The notes under the pieces were generated by a model. The model did not search any database, was not told the DNA's origin, and saw only the letters and a list, made by a program, of their open reading frames with translations. From NCBI GenBank assembly GCA_000499405.2, contig HG738140.1:248001-312000 (forward strand): 64,000 nucleotides of DNA, written 5' to 3'. Both the position numbers and the translations under genes were made by a program. Source of the stretch: Onchocerca volvulus (taxonomy: Eukaryota > Nematoda > Chromadorea > Rhabditida > Onchocercidae). Positions 26,201 to 39,900 of the stretch are shown here, in pieces (the stretch's first letter is position 1; every line of letters begins with the position of its first letter).

Positions 26201-29200
26201 ATCGTTTATAACTTTTCGAGAAATAATTCCATAATTTTTAAAATCTCTTATAAGAGATTCGAGAAAATGGGAAAAAGCTCCCAGTCCGAAATATACTGCT
26301 TGCTTCATTGTATCCAAACTTCGAAACTTTTTGTCCAGAACTTTTCCGGACCTAATCATGAGACACCTGTTACACGTATTTAGGATGCAAAAATCAAAAA
26401 AATCGAAGCAGAAAGAAGGAATATTATTCTTCCGGAAAATTAGAAACACCGGTAATGCCATCTCTTCATGCATCTCCACAACTAAAGCTACATTCTTGCT
26501 TTCTGCCATTTTCTTTCTGGAAATTTACAACATTTTCATTAATTTTTTACTGATATGTACTTAGTCTTCAGTCGACTTTATTACATTATCATCAATTTCT
26601 TGATTTTCTGATAAGAGCAATCGATCCACAAATTTTTTTGTAATGAAATTTCGCATTCTTGTTGAAAAGATCATTAAGCAGAAGATACATTCTTTCGCAT
26701 TTTTCCTTTGATGCTGCCATTCAATCCGATGTCCATGCTGTGAATAGGAAAAAGTAAGAAATGTATTGATGTCGTCTGATAGTATCAAACGAGACAGCAA
26801 ATATTTCAGGCTGACTGGCAAATGATTCAGCTTTTAATTGTCGTCATCCATATTGTGCTTCATTATAGACACACACCCATAAACATATTGGAAATGGACT
26901 GAAATATAATCAAACAATTATGCAAGCCTGAATGTTCGTTTGCATTCCTTCTCCATCTCTCATACTTTTGCTTAATTGAGCTTCTCCCGATAATTGCTGC
27001 CATTCCTTCCCCACAAGCCAACACTATTTGAATATATATTTCATCTGAAAATCAGCAATCCATGGTAATATTGCGAAACATTGCTGTTGTACGATGTTCA
27101 GGAGATGCCTCCATCTGAATCTTACAACAGTTTGAAGCTTCAGTTTAATTTTTCGAATTATTTGATTTCAGCACAAATGGATCACATTAAAACACAATAA
27201 TGTTATCACTGCAATGTTTGCTAGCTACTAGAACATCCGTCTGTAACTTCATTTTGTTAATTTAAGAAAAAAATTGGTGATTTCCTCTCATTAGTTCTTC
27301 GAAATTATTTTAAAAAATAAATGAAATGATGGCAATTATGTTGCATGTTTGTTTGTTTCTTCAGTAACGGATTCGCCGAGAGATAAAGAAGAAAATTGCA
27401 GAAACGGAATAATTCGAGAATTGCATTGACATTATCCAATTTTTACTTTTCGGAATAATTTTTCGCTTAGTGAAATTTATTCTCAATCGCGAGAAATGTA
27501 AATTATGCATAGATGATAATTCTCCCTTCGGCCCATTTGATCAGTGGTTGAATGCATTTGGTTGCCATCTCATCTATCGATCGATGTGTATTGCTGAATA
27601 GTTTGTAGCCAATTTCTTTTTTCAAGGAGATCTGTAAAATTGTGAATTCACGCATCCATTTTGTCATCAGACATGTTTTTCAAGCCTTCTCGCTCGAGAA
27701 ACTTCTCGTAGGAGTGGGAAAATGAGAAGCGAAGTGAGTGATTCTAAGTCGAAGTGCCTGGCCAAAGATGGATGAAGCTTACTTAACTGATAAACATTGA
27801 GTGTGTAGAAGAATATTTTTGTTTTTTCCTCTCTTCCTCTTGCCTGCTCCCTTGGGTGGTATAATTGGAAATGCGAGTATATGAGTAGCAGTAATAAGCC
27901 TTATTTTAATTACATTTCAGGATGATAGTATCGGCAAATGAAAGTGTTCTATCAGGTTGTGTCATTGACGATTGTCTCTCTTTTGAAATTCCTTCCCTTC
28001 ACTTTTTCTCCATGGAGGTTCAAGTTACTTCATTAATGAGCCGTTATATAACACATGGCCGAAAAGATGAGAGCGATCGAGACTGATAGCGAGGAGTAAT
28101 GATAATGAATTTTCGTAACGAACGTTTCCTGAGATACTCCAGTCATCGACGCCAGAATCTCCTCTATTCTCACTTGTCTTCTGGAACTTCCTCTCTCTAA
28201 TTCATTTCTGTATTCACTTTTCATCAGTCTTTCGCGGCTGAAAATATTCTCTATCCTGAAAGTAAAAAGTAAAAACTTTCTGCCGAAAATCATATAGCAC
28301 GAGCTTCGGTGTTACTACTGTTCAAATTAAGATAGTAAAAAAATTGCTATGAATAGATCGAAAAAAAAAAAATGTTGCTTGCTCTTGTAATATTTCTGAA
28401 ATATGGGATATGAAGTGAGTTTGAAGAAATTTTGAATCTGAAATACCTCGCAAACAATGCACATTAAGGTACTTAAGCTTTAATTCCGACCATGATCATA
28501 TCATATCGTACAACTCCATCGATAGTCTTCCCAGCAATTAATCGCCGGTCCTTCAGTGCTCATAGATTTTGCTGTCTTTTCGTTGTCCATGAATCCCATG
28601 CCATTTTTATGTTCTTGTCAAATTCGATCAGTCGATTTTGAAATGACACTACTATTTTGCCAAACCAATAGACCGCTGATGTTATGATTGAAATTTATAC
28701 GAAAATTGTTTTGAGAATTTGACTTTGTCAATCATTGTACATTTCATGGAATTCGTAATTATACACACAATATGGCGTCCGGACTTGATATTTCTCCTCT
28801 TCTGGTTCCGTTGCAATGTTTTACTTTCTCTTTAGAGTTCTTTCTTCTGTTCTGAAAATCATTTTTGCGGAAATCCATCTTTTTCTTGTCTGATAAATTT
28901 GCAAATGATTATTCGACCAGATTGATTGAAAATTCAACTAATAAAAGAAAAAGTGGCACTATTAATTGCTTGGTAATTTAGCCAGTTCCCTGCTCCACTG
29001 ATTCACGTCAACTCTCTACCTTCATTTTACTGCGATTCCCCCAGGTAAGTTGTTTACGACCTCTCGAAATAAGTCAATTACATTTGTGGGAGAAGGAAAA
29101 ATTCACTTTACTTTCAAGTGTGCTTTTGTTGATTTCCATGTATGCTACTGTAGAATTTTCACCATTGTAAATGAATGATTAAATTGATGGTATCATCTTG

Positions 29201-32200
29201 CTTCTAATATTATTAATTTTAATTTTTAATACTCATAAAATAGATATTGTTATCTTCGTTCTCATCAGTGGTATCAACCATCCTTTAATCAATAATGAAC
29301 AATGAAATTTATTTTCCCACCGTTATAGGTAAATAAATAATGACTAAATTGATGGTATCATCTTGCTTCTGATATCATTAATCCTAATTTAACACTCATA
29401 AAATAGGTAACGGTGTTATCTCTGTTCTCATCAGTGATTTCAACCATCTTTTGATCAGTAATCAACAATGAAATTTATTATATATAAATTGTGCTCGTGC
29501 AAAATTGATTTGTGGATTATAGAGATGTTGGTAATAGCGATAATCATAACCTAAAGTGAACTAAAATCATTCAGAAGATTTTATGTTTTTAGATCGAATT
29601 AGTCAACTGAGCTTAATGTAAATGAAAAGGACTCTTAGGTAAAGTTTTTTTTTTTCAATTAATCACTGAATGCAATTTTTCGTTGCATAATATTTATACT
29701 TTCTCGCTATTTCATCAAAATCAGTCAAACTGCAATGGAAGGTGTCCGCAAAAAAAAGACATAATTGCAAAATTAAATTTCAGATGAGTTCAGACTTTTG
29801 AATTTATTTCTGAAAGAAAAAAAGTTAACATTTCAGTTTGAATAAATGGAGGTTCTTTTCATCTTATTGCAGGTGTGAGAAGGCCTAACAGTGTAAGTCT
29901 GAAAGTGAATGTGCTCGAAATTTTGTCTTCAACAAATTGAGTGCGAAAAAAAAGCATTGCAAAATGGCCACTGAAAATGAATGATCGATCGTCATCTAGC
30001 AGTAATTGCTTCCATATGAGCCCAGCAGCATTTCTGGCCTGCTATACCCTTCGAATTAGTAATAGATTCTTTTCCGGACAATGTTTTACACTTATTTTTA
30101 AATTAACGAGAGCGGCTTTTTTTGCCACAGCAGTGTATTGTAAAGTTAAACCACCAGATGAGCCGAAATGTCCCCGTAATTCTGCGACGGCAGTAACTCC
30201 AAATTCTCTTTTCATCTTCGATTATACACTTCCAGCGATCGACACATATTTATGGGTCTAGTATTCTAGCAGCGAAATCCTCCAACCATTTAACACAAAA
30301 ACGTTGAAAGCTGCGGAAATACTGAATTAGATGACAATCTGACCAGATAGATGGACGGTATAGATGTCTGATTTGAAATTATTGAAGCTACGAATTAGCG
30401 ATGCAAAGTATAACTGATAATTTTTGCAAATTTGAAAAAAAAAAAGATTTGAGATTTTGAGGAAAAAGCTAGAATTGATTGAATGGTTGGAATTAAATTT
30501 CATTTTTGATTTTTAAATGGATGCTAGACATACTGACATACTCATTAGGTTTATGCACTTGGTGATACTCGATTTTTTTTTTCTTTTTTTTTTTTTTTAA
30601 ATTAACAACATTTCTTGCACATCACTGATGAAATCCATTTTTCATTTTATAAACATTTTACAGTTCGTTTATTTAACTTTCATTACTATCATTTTAACTT
30701 ACCCTGTTGATCATAAATCATATCACTGTACATATTAAATGAATTAAGATAAGATTAGTACGTAATCGTTTCCTTCTCCATTCTGCTCCCTTACACTGTA
30801 ACAGTTAAATAGTGATCGACACGTCACACGTACGTTACGTCTAAACACTCAATCACCATATTATTATAAGTGATGCATATACAATAATAAAGAGTCACAC
30901 ACTCTTCTCTATACATTGAGCTACTCATTTGAATGCAAATATAATCAATAATTCTTACTTTCAGCAAGAGAACGCATTATGCCGAATACTTTTTATTTCC
31001 ATGGTAAATATTTTTAATATTTAACTTTTTCCTGCTTCAGAAAGCTCAAAGGTCATATCATTTGCTCTATTTACAAATTAATTTCTCTTATTCTCGAAAA
31101 ATTCTCAACGGTTATTCCTCCAAAACAGAAATACCGAATAATTTTTTAAACGAATAAAAAATATCTTCCATTGTCAAATTTCATTTTCCTTATTCCAAAG
31201 GATGTTATTTTTTCCTTGAATACAATTGCATTGATATTAGGCCACTGTGATTACTATCGTTTATCGTTTATCGTTCACTGCCATCTTTCACTATGTATTC
31301 TAAAAAATTATGTTAATATGAAGAGAAACGCATTGAACTTTGACAAAATTATGCATTAGAAATGACCTTTCCTTTTACTATTGCAATTGTTGTGCATTGC
31401 ATGCATTGAACTGTTTGACAAATCATTTTAAATTAAAACCATCTAGTTTATCAGCGGTAAAAATTTTTTTAAAACTCTTCCTTCTTTTCCTTTCTTTTTC
31501 CAATTTAAATTGTGCCAACCTTGTCTCTTCCGCTAAATCGGAAACCCGAATGCCATACTTTCTTTACTTCAACGATCTAATTCCGGATTGAATCAGTTTG
31601 TTCACGCAGTCCTCCTATCTTTCCTGAATACTTCTCCGTTTTAATAGTAGCCTGAGAGACAACACCTGTTCCTAAACGGCATGCAAAGATTAGAAAGATA
31701 AGATCCTCTATTGTTATCTTTGTTTGAGAAATCTATTTATGCATTGCTCAACTGATATGATATCGCTTTTTTATGCAAAATTTCTGCCTTCCACACTTCT
31801 TTTTTCATTGTTACAAAATCAAGGAGTTCCTCTGTTTGGCCAAGTTCGAAAAGGTTGGAATCTGAATGGTTTTTGTCATAATTTATTCTTGTTTATATCG
31901 GTTTCTCGTGATTTATTTAATGAGATAAAGATAGACTTAAATTGAAGAACTAACTAAAATCAGAATTTAGCAGACAGCTATCATTCATCGATTGAATGAT
32001 TGATTCTTTAGGTATATTTCTTCAATCCACTGAACAAGAACTTCTTAAAATGATCTGATTGATAGCAGTGCCATACTGTTTAATCCTCATCAGATTCCAA
32101 GGTCGAAAGACGAATCACTTGAGATATTCAGTTACACCAGTCTGTTACATAGTGTTAAACCAAATTGAAAACTTTCATTTGTTATTAGGCCTGATTTGAA

Positions 32201-33418
32201 TCAGGGACATCAGCTGATCACTTGATGGATAGCGTTGCTATCATCGTTTATCATGTGACATTTCCACGAGTCACTCACATTTTGACAAAATCCGTGATTG
32301 CTGGCTTGTTGATGGCTCGGTTTTCTAGTTATTCTTCGAATACTTTGCACAAAAAAGAAATAAACGAGCAAAAAGAGATGAAATTATTATGATGATAAGA
32401 TCCATCAGATTTGTTGGGCTAAAATTTTGGAAAAATAAAATCTTGCTAGTCTTTCTGTACGATGATTTCTTTCCTTTCCCGTTTTCCTTACTGATATATT
32501 AGATTATTTCTTCAAATACAATCAATTATTTATTTGTTTACTCCAACATATTGTTTACGTTGGCATAATTCCGCAGCGTAATTTTATCCGATTACAGTTT
32601 TGTGCAGTTTAAATCATTGGCTTGTAACTTAAACTTCCGTGTGTTTACATCAATTTGGAAGAATAATAAATGAATGGGAAAAATGTTAACAGTGATTGCA
32701 GTTTGCTCAACCAATACAACATTAAGTACTCCCTCTAAATAATGAAATGAAATTCACTTGATGGGAAGAATAGTCCATTTGTCACCTGTCTCATTTGACA
32801 TTCATGATGTCATCATTGTGTCAAACTTTGCAAAAAAGTTTTAAGAGGTGTAATAGAATATCTTGACTTTTACAAATTTCTTAAAATTGAGGATCTTTTT
32901 GTTTTTCATCCAATATGAACTTTAAATTCTTATTTGATTTGAAACACGCACGAAAGATCCATCAAGGATAAATGTGAAAATTGGCTTTAACTTGTTGGAA
33001 ATGCCGTCTAAATGAAAACATTCACCCAAAAGTTTGGCAGATAAGAAACAATCACTCTTTTATGTTTTGGCATGAAAATTTGAACTTTTTCAACTTGAAA
33101 TAGCAACATTTATGATAGGAAATGACTAATCATCGTCATCGCATCTATAAGCTGTTTGTATTGCATGGAATTTTGCTCCGAAAATGAAAATTTCAAGCAA
33201 TAACTGATCTCTCATCTCTTGAATTGATTTGAAATAGTCAAACTGGCATTTGGCAAATAAGGTCAACTGATGGATGCATCTTGATAAACTGCAAAGGTCA
33301 TCATTATGATGGTTCTAAGCGATGAAAACCCTTCTAGAGAGAGAGGAGGAAAAGTTAGGAAATTAGAAAGGAAAGAAAAATCCTAAAAGACGAATAAAAT
33401 AGGTTTCCCAAGTGTTTG

Positions 33419-33496
<78 letters not shown>

Positions 33497-36400
33497 TGGA
33501 GAGGAGAGAATTTTTGTTGCTATAAAACTTTCTCTTTACCTTTCTCTCTCCCTCCTCCTTCCTTCTTCTCAACCACCTGAGAAATCATTTGTTTCCTTTT
33601 CAAACTAAGTAAACTATAGATGCATCATTATACAATTTGATGTTACAATCGGCCAAAATGGACGCAATTCGGGACCGGAAAATGAGGAAAGGAAGAGAAG
33701 AGAAGGAGAAATTAAGGGAAATCTGTGTTCGTTTCGTTTTTCCTTTTCATATTCCCTCGTAATATAAGACGACGTTTTTTAGTGAAATGTTCGCTTTTTT
33801 CCTTCCTCTTTTGACTGTTAAATTGTTGTTTATATTTTCATAGATTTCGCCGGTTGGTTTTTGAGAAGAAACAAACAGGAAATTCTCGGACAAGCTCATC
33901 CCGATCACCTTTTTCACGTTATTCAACGAAGGCGGACACGTTACGTCGACAGATTCTTCGGGGAATATTGCTATTACTGCCTTATTATTGCTATATTAAC
34001 TACTATTATCTTCGTTTTATTTTAATTTCTTTCCGTTTTCCTCTATCTCTCTTTTTATTTTATTCCCCATTCTCCCACTTTGGTACTAAATCGAAATTTT
34101 TTCCATCCAATCCTTTCTTCCGCAAGTTTCACTTTCCTGAGACACTTCATATCGTCACTACTACTACTACTACTACTACTGTTATTACTATAACTACTGA
34201 TATCATTACTTCAGCAATAGTAGCAACGGATTGAAAGCCAAGCTTAGCACAGGTTACTATTCATTTATCAACTAATATATGCTCTGATCGACTGTTGCAT
34301 AAACTGCTTGGTTCTTTCTTACCTAAATCACGATATCAGGTCTTCGAATTTCTGTTTCGTTTTGTCCAGTGCTGACAATTTACGCAACATTTCATACTGT
34401 TCTTATTATTGTTATCATTCTTTCCCCTATTTAGACTAATCTTTATTTCTACTGATTTATTGCTATCATTTCTATTCCATTACTGTCTCGAAAAAAGAAT
34501 TTTCGAGTCAAAATACGGGACTATTTCATAAGTTTGCTTCAGTCGTCAATTTCGGGAAGAAAACTTTCGATTTCTTAATTGAAATCACTTGGAAATTCGC
34601 TTATCAGTGCAAATATCAGTAGAGTGATAACGTAACAACGCATCAAAACGTTACCGTCTTGCATTGTATCAGTTCCAGCAGCATCGACGGCAGCGCTGTT
34701 TCCACATACCACAACATTTGATAGTAGAAATCAGTCCAGAAGTTTCCTCAGTACTTCAGCATTTTATCCACTCTCAGGATACAACGCGGCAGCAGCAACA
34801 ACACTGATACCAGCAGTCGAAGCACAAGCTGCATTTCTGCGCCATCCTAACGCACATATTTCTACCGGAACTTATTTCCATCAGCAGTATCCCAATTTTC
34901 AACCTTCCGCTACAGCTGCTGTAGCAGCCTCTAATTTCCTTTCCGGTAATATCCTAAAAAATACTCATATCACTGGTATTACTCTAAGTACTAGTAACAA
35001 GCGTAAATCATCGACGATTTACAGTAATATATCGGATAGTAAATTATACCGTGGTAGCCACTTCGCTATTACACCTGAATCATTCCCTGCAATACCTGTA
35101 AATTCGAAAAAAACGTGTCTGAAACTTGGCGATCATCCATTTCCCGGTATCATATCGGAAATTAATCCAACAGCCCATTCCTCTGCAGCTGCATGTATGG
35201 CTGCATCACCTATCAGACCGATAATTGGTCAGCAACAACATTCGTCGCAGCAGCAGCTTATCATCGCTACTGATATCAGTAACCGTCATCAGAGTCGTAA
35301 TCATCATAATCGTCATCCTAACACTAACGAACAATCGTCGCGAATTGCTATCGCATCATCCACCACCGCTGTCAATCTACAAGAATCTGTCTGCAATAAA
35401 CGACAACATTCATCTATGGATCAAGTGCGACACTCGCAACAATCACAACAGTCACAATCACAGCAAGATTCTCAGGAACAAATGGTATCGTCGGATAAAC
35501 TACTGCAGATATTACATTCTCATTCATATGAACAGATCTCAAGTTAAATCTGTATATCAAAAATCCGACTATAGTTAAATTTAAATCCTAATATATTTAG
35601 GTTATTTCCTCCAGGTTGAGGATTCAGTGTCTAATTAATTAGTCCTAAACGTGAAGTAGGTCTGTTGGATGCAGTATTTAATAGTTGATCAACTGATAAT
35701 ATAGCTTCTAATATTAGTCTAGCTGATGTGATCATTTGACTGTAGAAAATTTCCATCCCTAACAGAAAGCATCTGTTTCATTCGGAAATACTGTTTATTA
35801 AGAAATAAGAAGGTCTTAGGTCAATAGGAAATTTAATCATTTTGTTTGAATTGGTAAGTTTGTGTATGCTTCTATGTATTTGTATGAAGTCATCAAATTA
35901 AATTTCTAGTTACACGAAAAACTGCATATTTTGAAATTGCATATTTTAAATATTTTTCATATTTTTAATTCAAAATTTCCATATTTTTGTATTGCCGTTA
36001 TTGGTCATGATAATCAGTTGACAGGAAGCGAAGATGTCATTTTAATTTTAGGATTTCGTTTTCAAGCACTTTCTGATCAGAAAAAAGTGAATTTGCTGGT
36101 GAATGTCAGAGAGAACCTTTTTTTGATTGGATGCAATTTCAAGAATGAGAAAAGAACGAGAATTTAATTTAAATATTTTCAGGCATCAAATCTATTAGTT
36201 CTGGGTAATGGTTCGACAGCATCCGGTACAGCTCCGATTAGTGCATCCGCACTGGACATCTCGGCATGCACTCAGCAACAGCCAAATTCGGTACTGCGCG
36301 TTATCATCGAGAATATGCTATACCCGGTGACTCTCGATGTGCTGCACCAGATATTCTCCAGATATGGCAAAGTCCTTCGGATCATCACATTTAATAAAAA

Positions 36401-36944
36401 TAGTTAGACCTTTTCCTTTTTTATCTTCTCGCATACACACACACACACACACACACACACTCATGCTATATTCATTTATTACACACGTCGTTATAAATTA
36501 GATACAATTTGCTATGAAGTATAGACCGATAAACGATGTCTTTTTGCAGCATTTAAATAGCACTAATTATTGATTTATTATTGTTATTGCTTTAAATATA
36601 CAAGCAAAAACTACACAGCATAGTTGTTAAGTATCAGAATATCTGATAGACAGCAAAAAACCATTTGTTCCTTAGTAGAAGCCTAGCTGCATATATCGGC
36701 CAGCTTTGAAGAAAGCTTATTGTGCCAGCGTTTAGTCATTTTCTCTCATTTTATAACTTATTAATTTCTAATGGAATAAAAGATAAGTGGATCTAGAAGA
36801 TAACCTGCAGGAATATGAAGAGATAAAGATTGTGAAATGGTGCAAGAAACTGTTGACATAGTCTGTATCATACCAATTGGAGAGTAAACTTATGACAAAG
36901 AGACGGAAAGAAGACTGTCAAATGAATGCAAACAACGATGTGCC

Positions 36945-36988
<44 letters not shown>

Positions 36989-39900
36989 GCCAAAATATTC
37001 TTGTGCATTGAATTTTGAAATTTTTCTCTTCATTTTAGACACATTTCAAGCATTGGTACAACTCAGTGAAGCAAACAGCGCCCAATTAGCGCGGCAATCA
37101 CTGGATGGCCAAAATGTTTACAATGGATGTTGTTGTCTCCGTATCGATTATAGTAAACTTGCTACACTCAATGTTAAATATAATAATGATAAAAGTCGGG
37201 ATTACACTAATCCGAATTTACCGTCCGGTGAATTAACTCTCGAACAGCAGCTCAGTCTCGGTTTGTTTTCTTTCTCGAAATTGCAATCATTTCAGTGCAC
37301 AAAACGGAGGAAGCTTTGCGGAAACGAGTAATAATCCAATCGTCATAACTCTTCCTGATAGAGATCTCTCCTACAATTCAACTCAGTCAGAAATCACGAA
37401 ATTCTGAATCAGCAATAGCAAATTATCACTTTTACCATTTCCATATGTCTCTATGTACAACTAATCTGTTGGCACAATTGTTAAGTATCAATATGTCAAA
37501 TTATTTGTGAAGGAGGAAATGATGAGGGAAATATAAAAATAGAAAATTAAAAAAAATGTTTATAATTTGCCGATTTATGGCAGAAAATTTATTTTTTCTT
37601 TTTGACGATGAAAAATTTCTCTTTCCCAATTTATCACTTTCAAATTTCTCTCTGTGCGATTTTGAAGTCATCCTGGTTTAGACTACTTTACATGCGTCAT
37701 TTTTGCCATTTGATTTTCAGTATCAGCGGCAACGGGTGGACAAATGGGTCCGGCAATCGCATCACTTGTACAGTCACCATTTGCTTTTCCGTTCGGTGCA
37801 GCAAATCCTCAGTATGCTTTTCAACAACAAGCTGCCGCATTTCCGCAAGCTGGTATGTTTTAAATTAGAATATTTTAGAATTCCCGGAACTGATTTCTTT
37901 TTTTTTTTGATTTTGCAAATTGAGAAAAGTTTTACAGATGCATTAGCATCACCGACCGGAATCTCACCATTTCTTACCGGTTTAACAACAACTCTTGCAT
38001 CCGGTGCAACAAGTCCAGTAACAGCGAATGCAGCGATGATTAATGCTACCGCAGCTGCACTTCGTTTCCCGCATGTCAATGTACTGAATATGTCATCCGT
38101 TGTGCTTGTCTCCAACCTGAACGAAAATGTTGGTACCATTTTTTTTCATCACTTTTTATATTTATCGATATAACATTTGCTTGTGCTTCATATTATTTAC
38201 CTTAGGGCAATGAACTTTCTCGTAACTTTCATAATTTTTCCTTTTTTCCTGAAAATTTCACAAATATTGAACATAACAAAGAAGGAAAATTGAAATTAGC
38301 GGTTGGCAATATTTTATATTAATTCGCATAAATGACTAGCAGTGAAATGGTATGAAAGTTAACCTTTTCTGATCTTTACACTAGTCATCAATTTAAATAT
38401 TCTTTTCTCGACGAATACGGGAAATCGGATTTATGCCACAGACATTTACGTTCTTTGATGTATTGCGCCAGTTTTTGTGTCATCCCGAACTCATTCAGGC
38501 CGCGTTTATGGCTCGGCTGAAAAGAATGAATCCTTCGACATTCACGGATGCTTTATATCGAATGTCAATTTTTCTTGTAATTAAATGAATTAAATGACTG
38601 ATTTTTTAAATTGTAATTTCGAACTTTTCCATTTTTCTACAAATAGCATTGACTGTTTTACGCCTTTTTTTCTGTTATTTTTAGTTTTCTTGTTGTAGTC
38701 TCTTTTTTTTTTTTTTTTTTTGAAATTCCTATTCACACATAGAAAGAGACAGACTGACAGACACACACTATCTCTGTCCTATTTTCAGAAAGTCACGCCA
38801 GATGCTCTCTTCACTCTTTTCGGTACGTATGCTTGTTCTCTTTCCTATTTTTTTCATCAGTAAATTTGTTTAACTGATTTTTAATCAAATTTTAGAACTT
38901 AAACAGGATTACTTGAACGTCAGAGAATAATCACGTTTACAAGGGGCAAGTAAACGTGACTCATTGACGTGACCATTCATCCAACAAATATCATATGTAG
39001 GCATATTTCAGGATCTGCTAGCCATCAATCCGATTGTAGCACAGTATGAGCCTCTAGTCAGAATTATTTCTAAATTTTATTCAAGGGAAGGTGGAAAGAA
39101 GGGAATGAGGAAAATAAGTTTCAAGAAATGCTTTCCAGAAAATAGCTTGCGTGGAGGAAACGAAGATTTCGCTTCTCCGCTAAGATTTTCTGTGCAAGCT
39201 CTAAAGAGTGGCAGAAGTCTAATTTAGCTCAAGCCTTCACGTTTTCCGTATTCCTTTCCCTTCCACTTACTCTCTCTCTTTTTTTCTCACTGGAATGACC
39301 ATTCAAAAGAATATTGACAGATCCTGAATTGCTTACATCTAAAATATATTAGACTTAAAATTTGCGGGAAAACAAGAACTTAAAACGATCTTTCCTTTAT
39401 ATATATGCTTTTTCTCGCTCTCTATAATTCAGTTTTTTCCTTCCGAGAAAAAAGGAAACGATTTTCTGGAGCTTTTGAAAATTGCCGGAAAACTGTTTTT
39501 CCCTCCTGTTTTCTCATTATATTTCACTGGCAGAAAGCTATTACTTTTCATGTAGCGCAAAAGCTTTACAATTTTTAGTTTTAGTGCGCTAGATATGCTA
39601 CTGCTTTATTTTACCTTTTTGTTTAAATAAATTTCAATAAAGAAACAAAATAAGTGCCCAAAAATTCTAAAATTACTCGTATTCGATTACTAGCAAAACT
39701 TCGAAAAATCCCTTCTAATGTGCCAACAGAATTTTTCTAAATTTTCGTCAAAATCATATTTTTTAGTGCGCAAGCGTGGAAATTAATAGCTGAAATTTTC
39801 GATTGATAAAGTATGGCTTAAAAATATGAAATATGCAATGCCAGTGAGTGATAAATGATATTCTTTTTCAGGTGTATACGGCGATGTACACCGCGTAAAA

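Larger units (their letters stand above)
11915..36182 (+). other. 24.3-kb intron 5 of ptb (between RRM1 and RRM2)
   Basis: Defined by the phase-0 donor after NDQDDNE (gttttc, 11915) and the phase-0 acceptor ttttcag at 36182 before ASNLLVLG. It is far longer than the other introns of this gene, which run from about 85 nt to about 1.05 kb. Most of it is AT-rich sequence with chance ORFs. Items listed separately are: the early terminal exon at 11969; islands of more balanced composition at 13850-14290 and 17600-18110; a 16-bp-arm hairpin at 24131; a tandem duplication at 29175-29480; a decayed antisense ORF at 29859-30215; a (TG)37 microsatellite; and the terminal coding exon at 34673-35547. Its size suits enhancers or a nested gene, but nothing in it proves either. 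Confidence 0.8.

Noticed and set aside
26242..26259. 18-bp perfect palindrome aatctcttataagagatt
   Set aside because: Real, but short and AT-rich enough to be expected by chance in 64 kb, with no supporting context.
26186..26509. 107-codon minus-strand ORF starting [16 protein letters not shown]
   Set aside because: Looked coding at first, but becomes Phe-rich, overlaps an open frame on the other strand and shows no known motif.
29941..30261. 106-codon plus-strand ORF
   Set aside because: Its open frame is better explained as the shadow of the protein-like minus-strand frame over the same bases.
33363..33608. ORFs of repeated Thr-His (minus) and Val-Cys (plus)
   Set aside because: They are translations of the (TG)37 microsatellite, not a gene.
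35225..35578. 117-codon ORF in a second plus frame
   Set aside because: Overlaps the end of the orphan terminal exon; the other frame is open over the full 290 codons and is the credible one.
37602..38173. ORFs of 88, 156 and 121 codons around ptb exons 8 and 9
   Set aside because: They read through introns or in the wrong frame or strand over true ptb exons.
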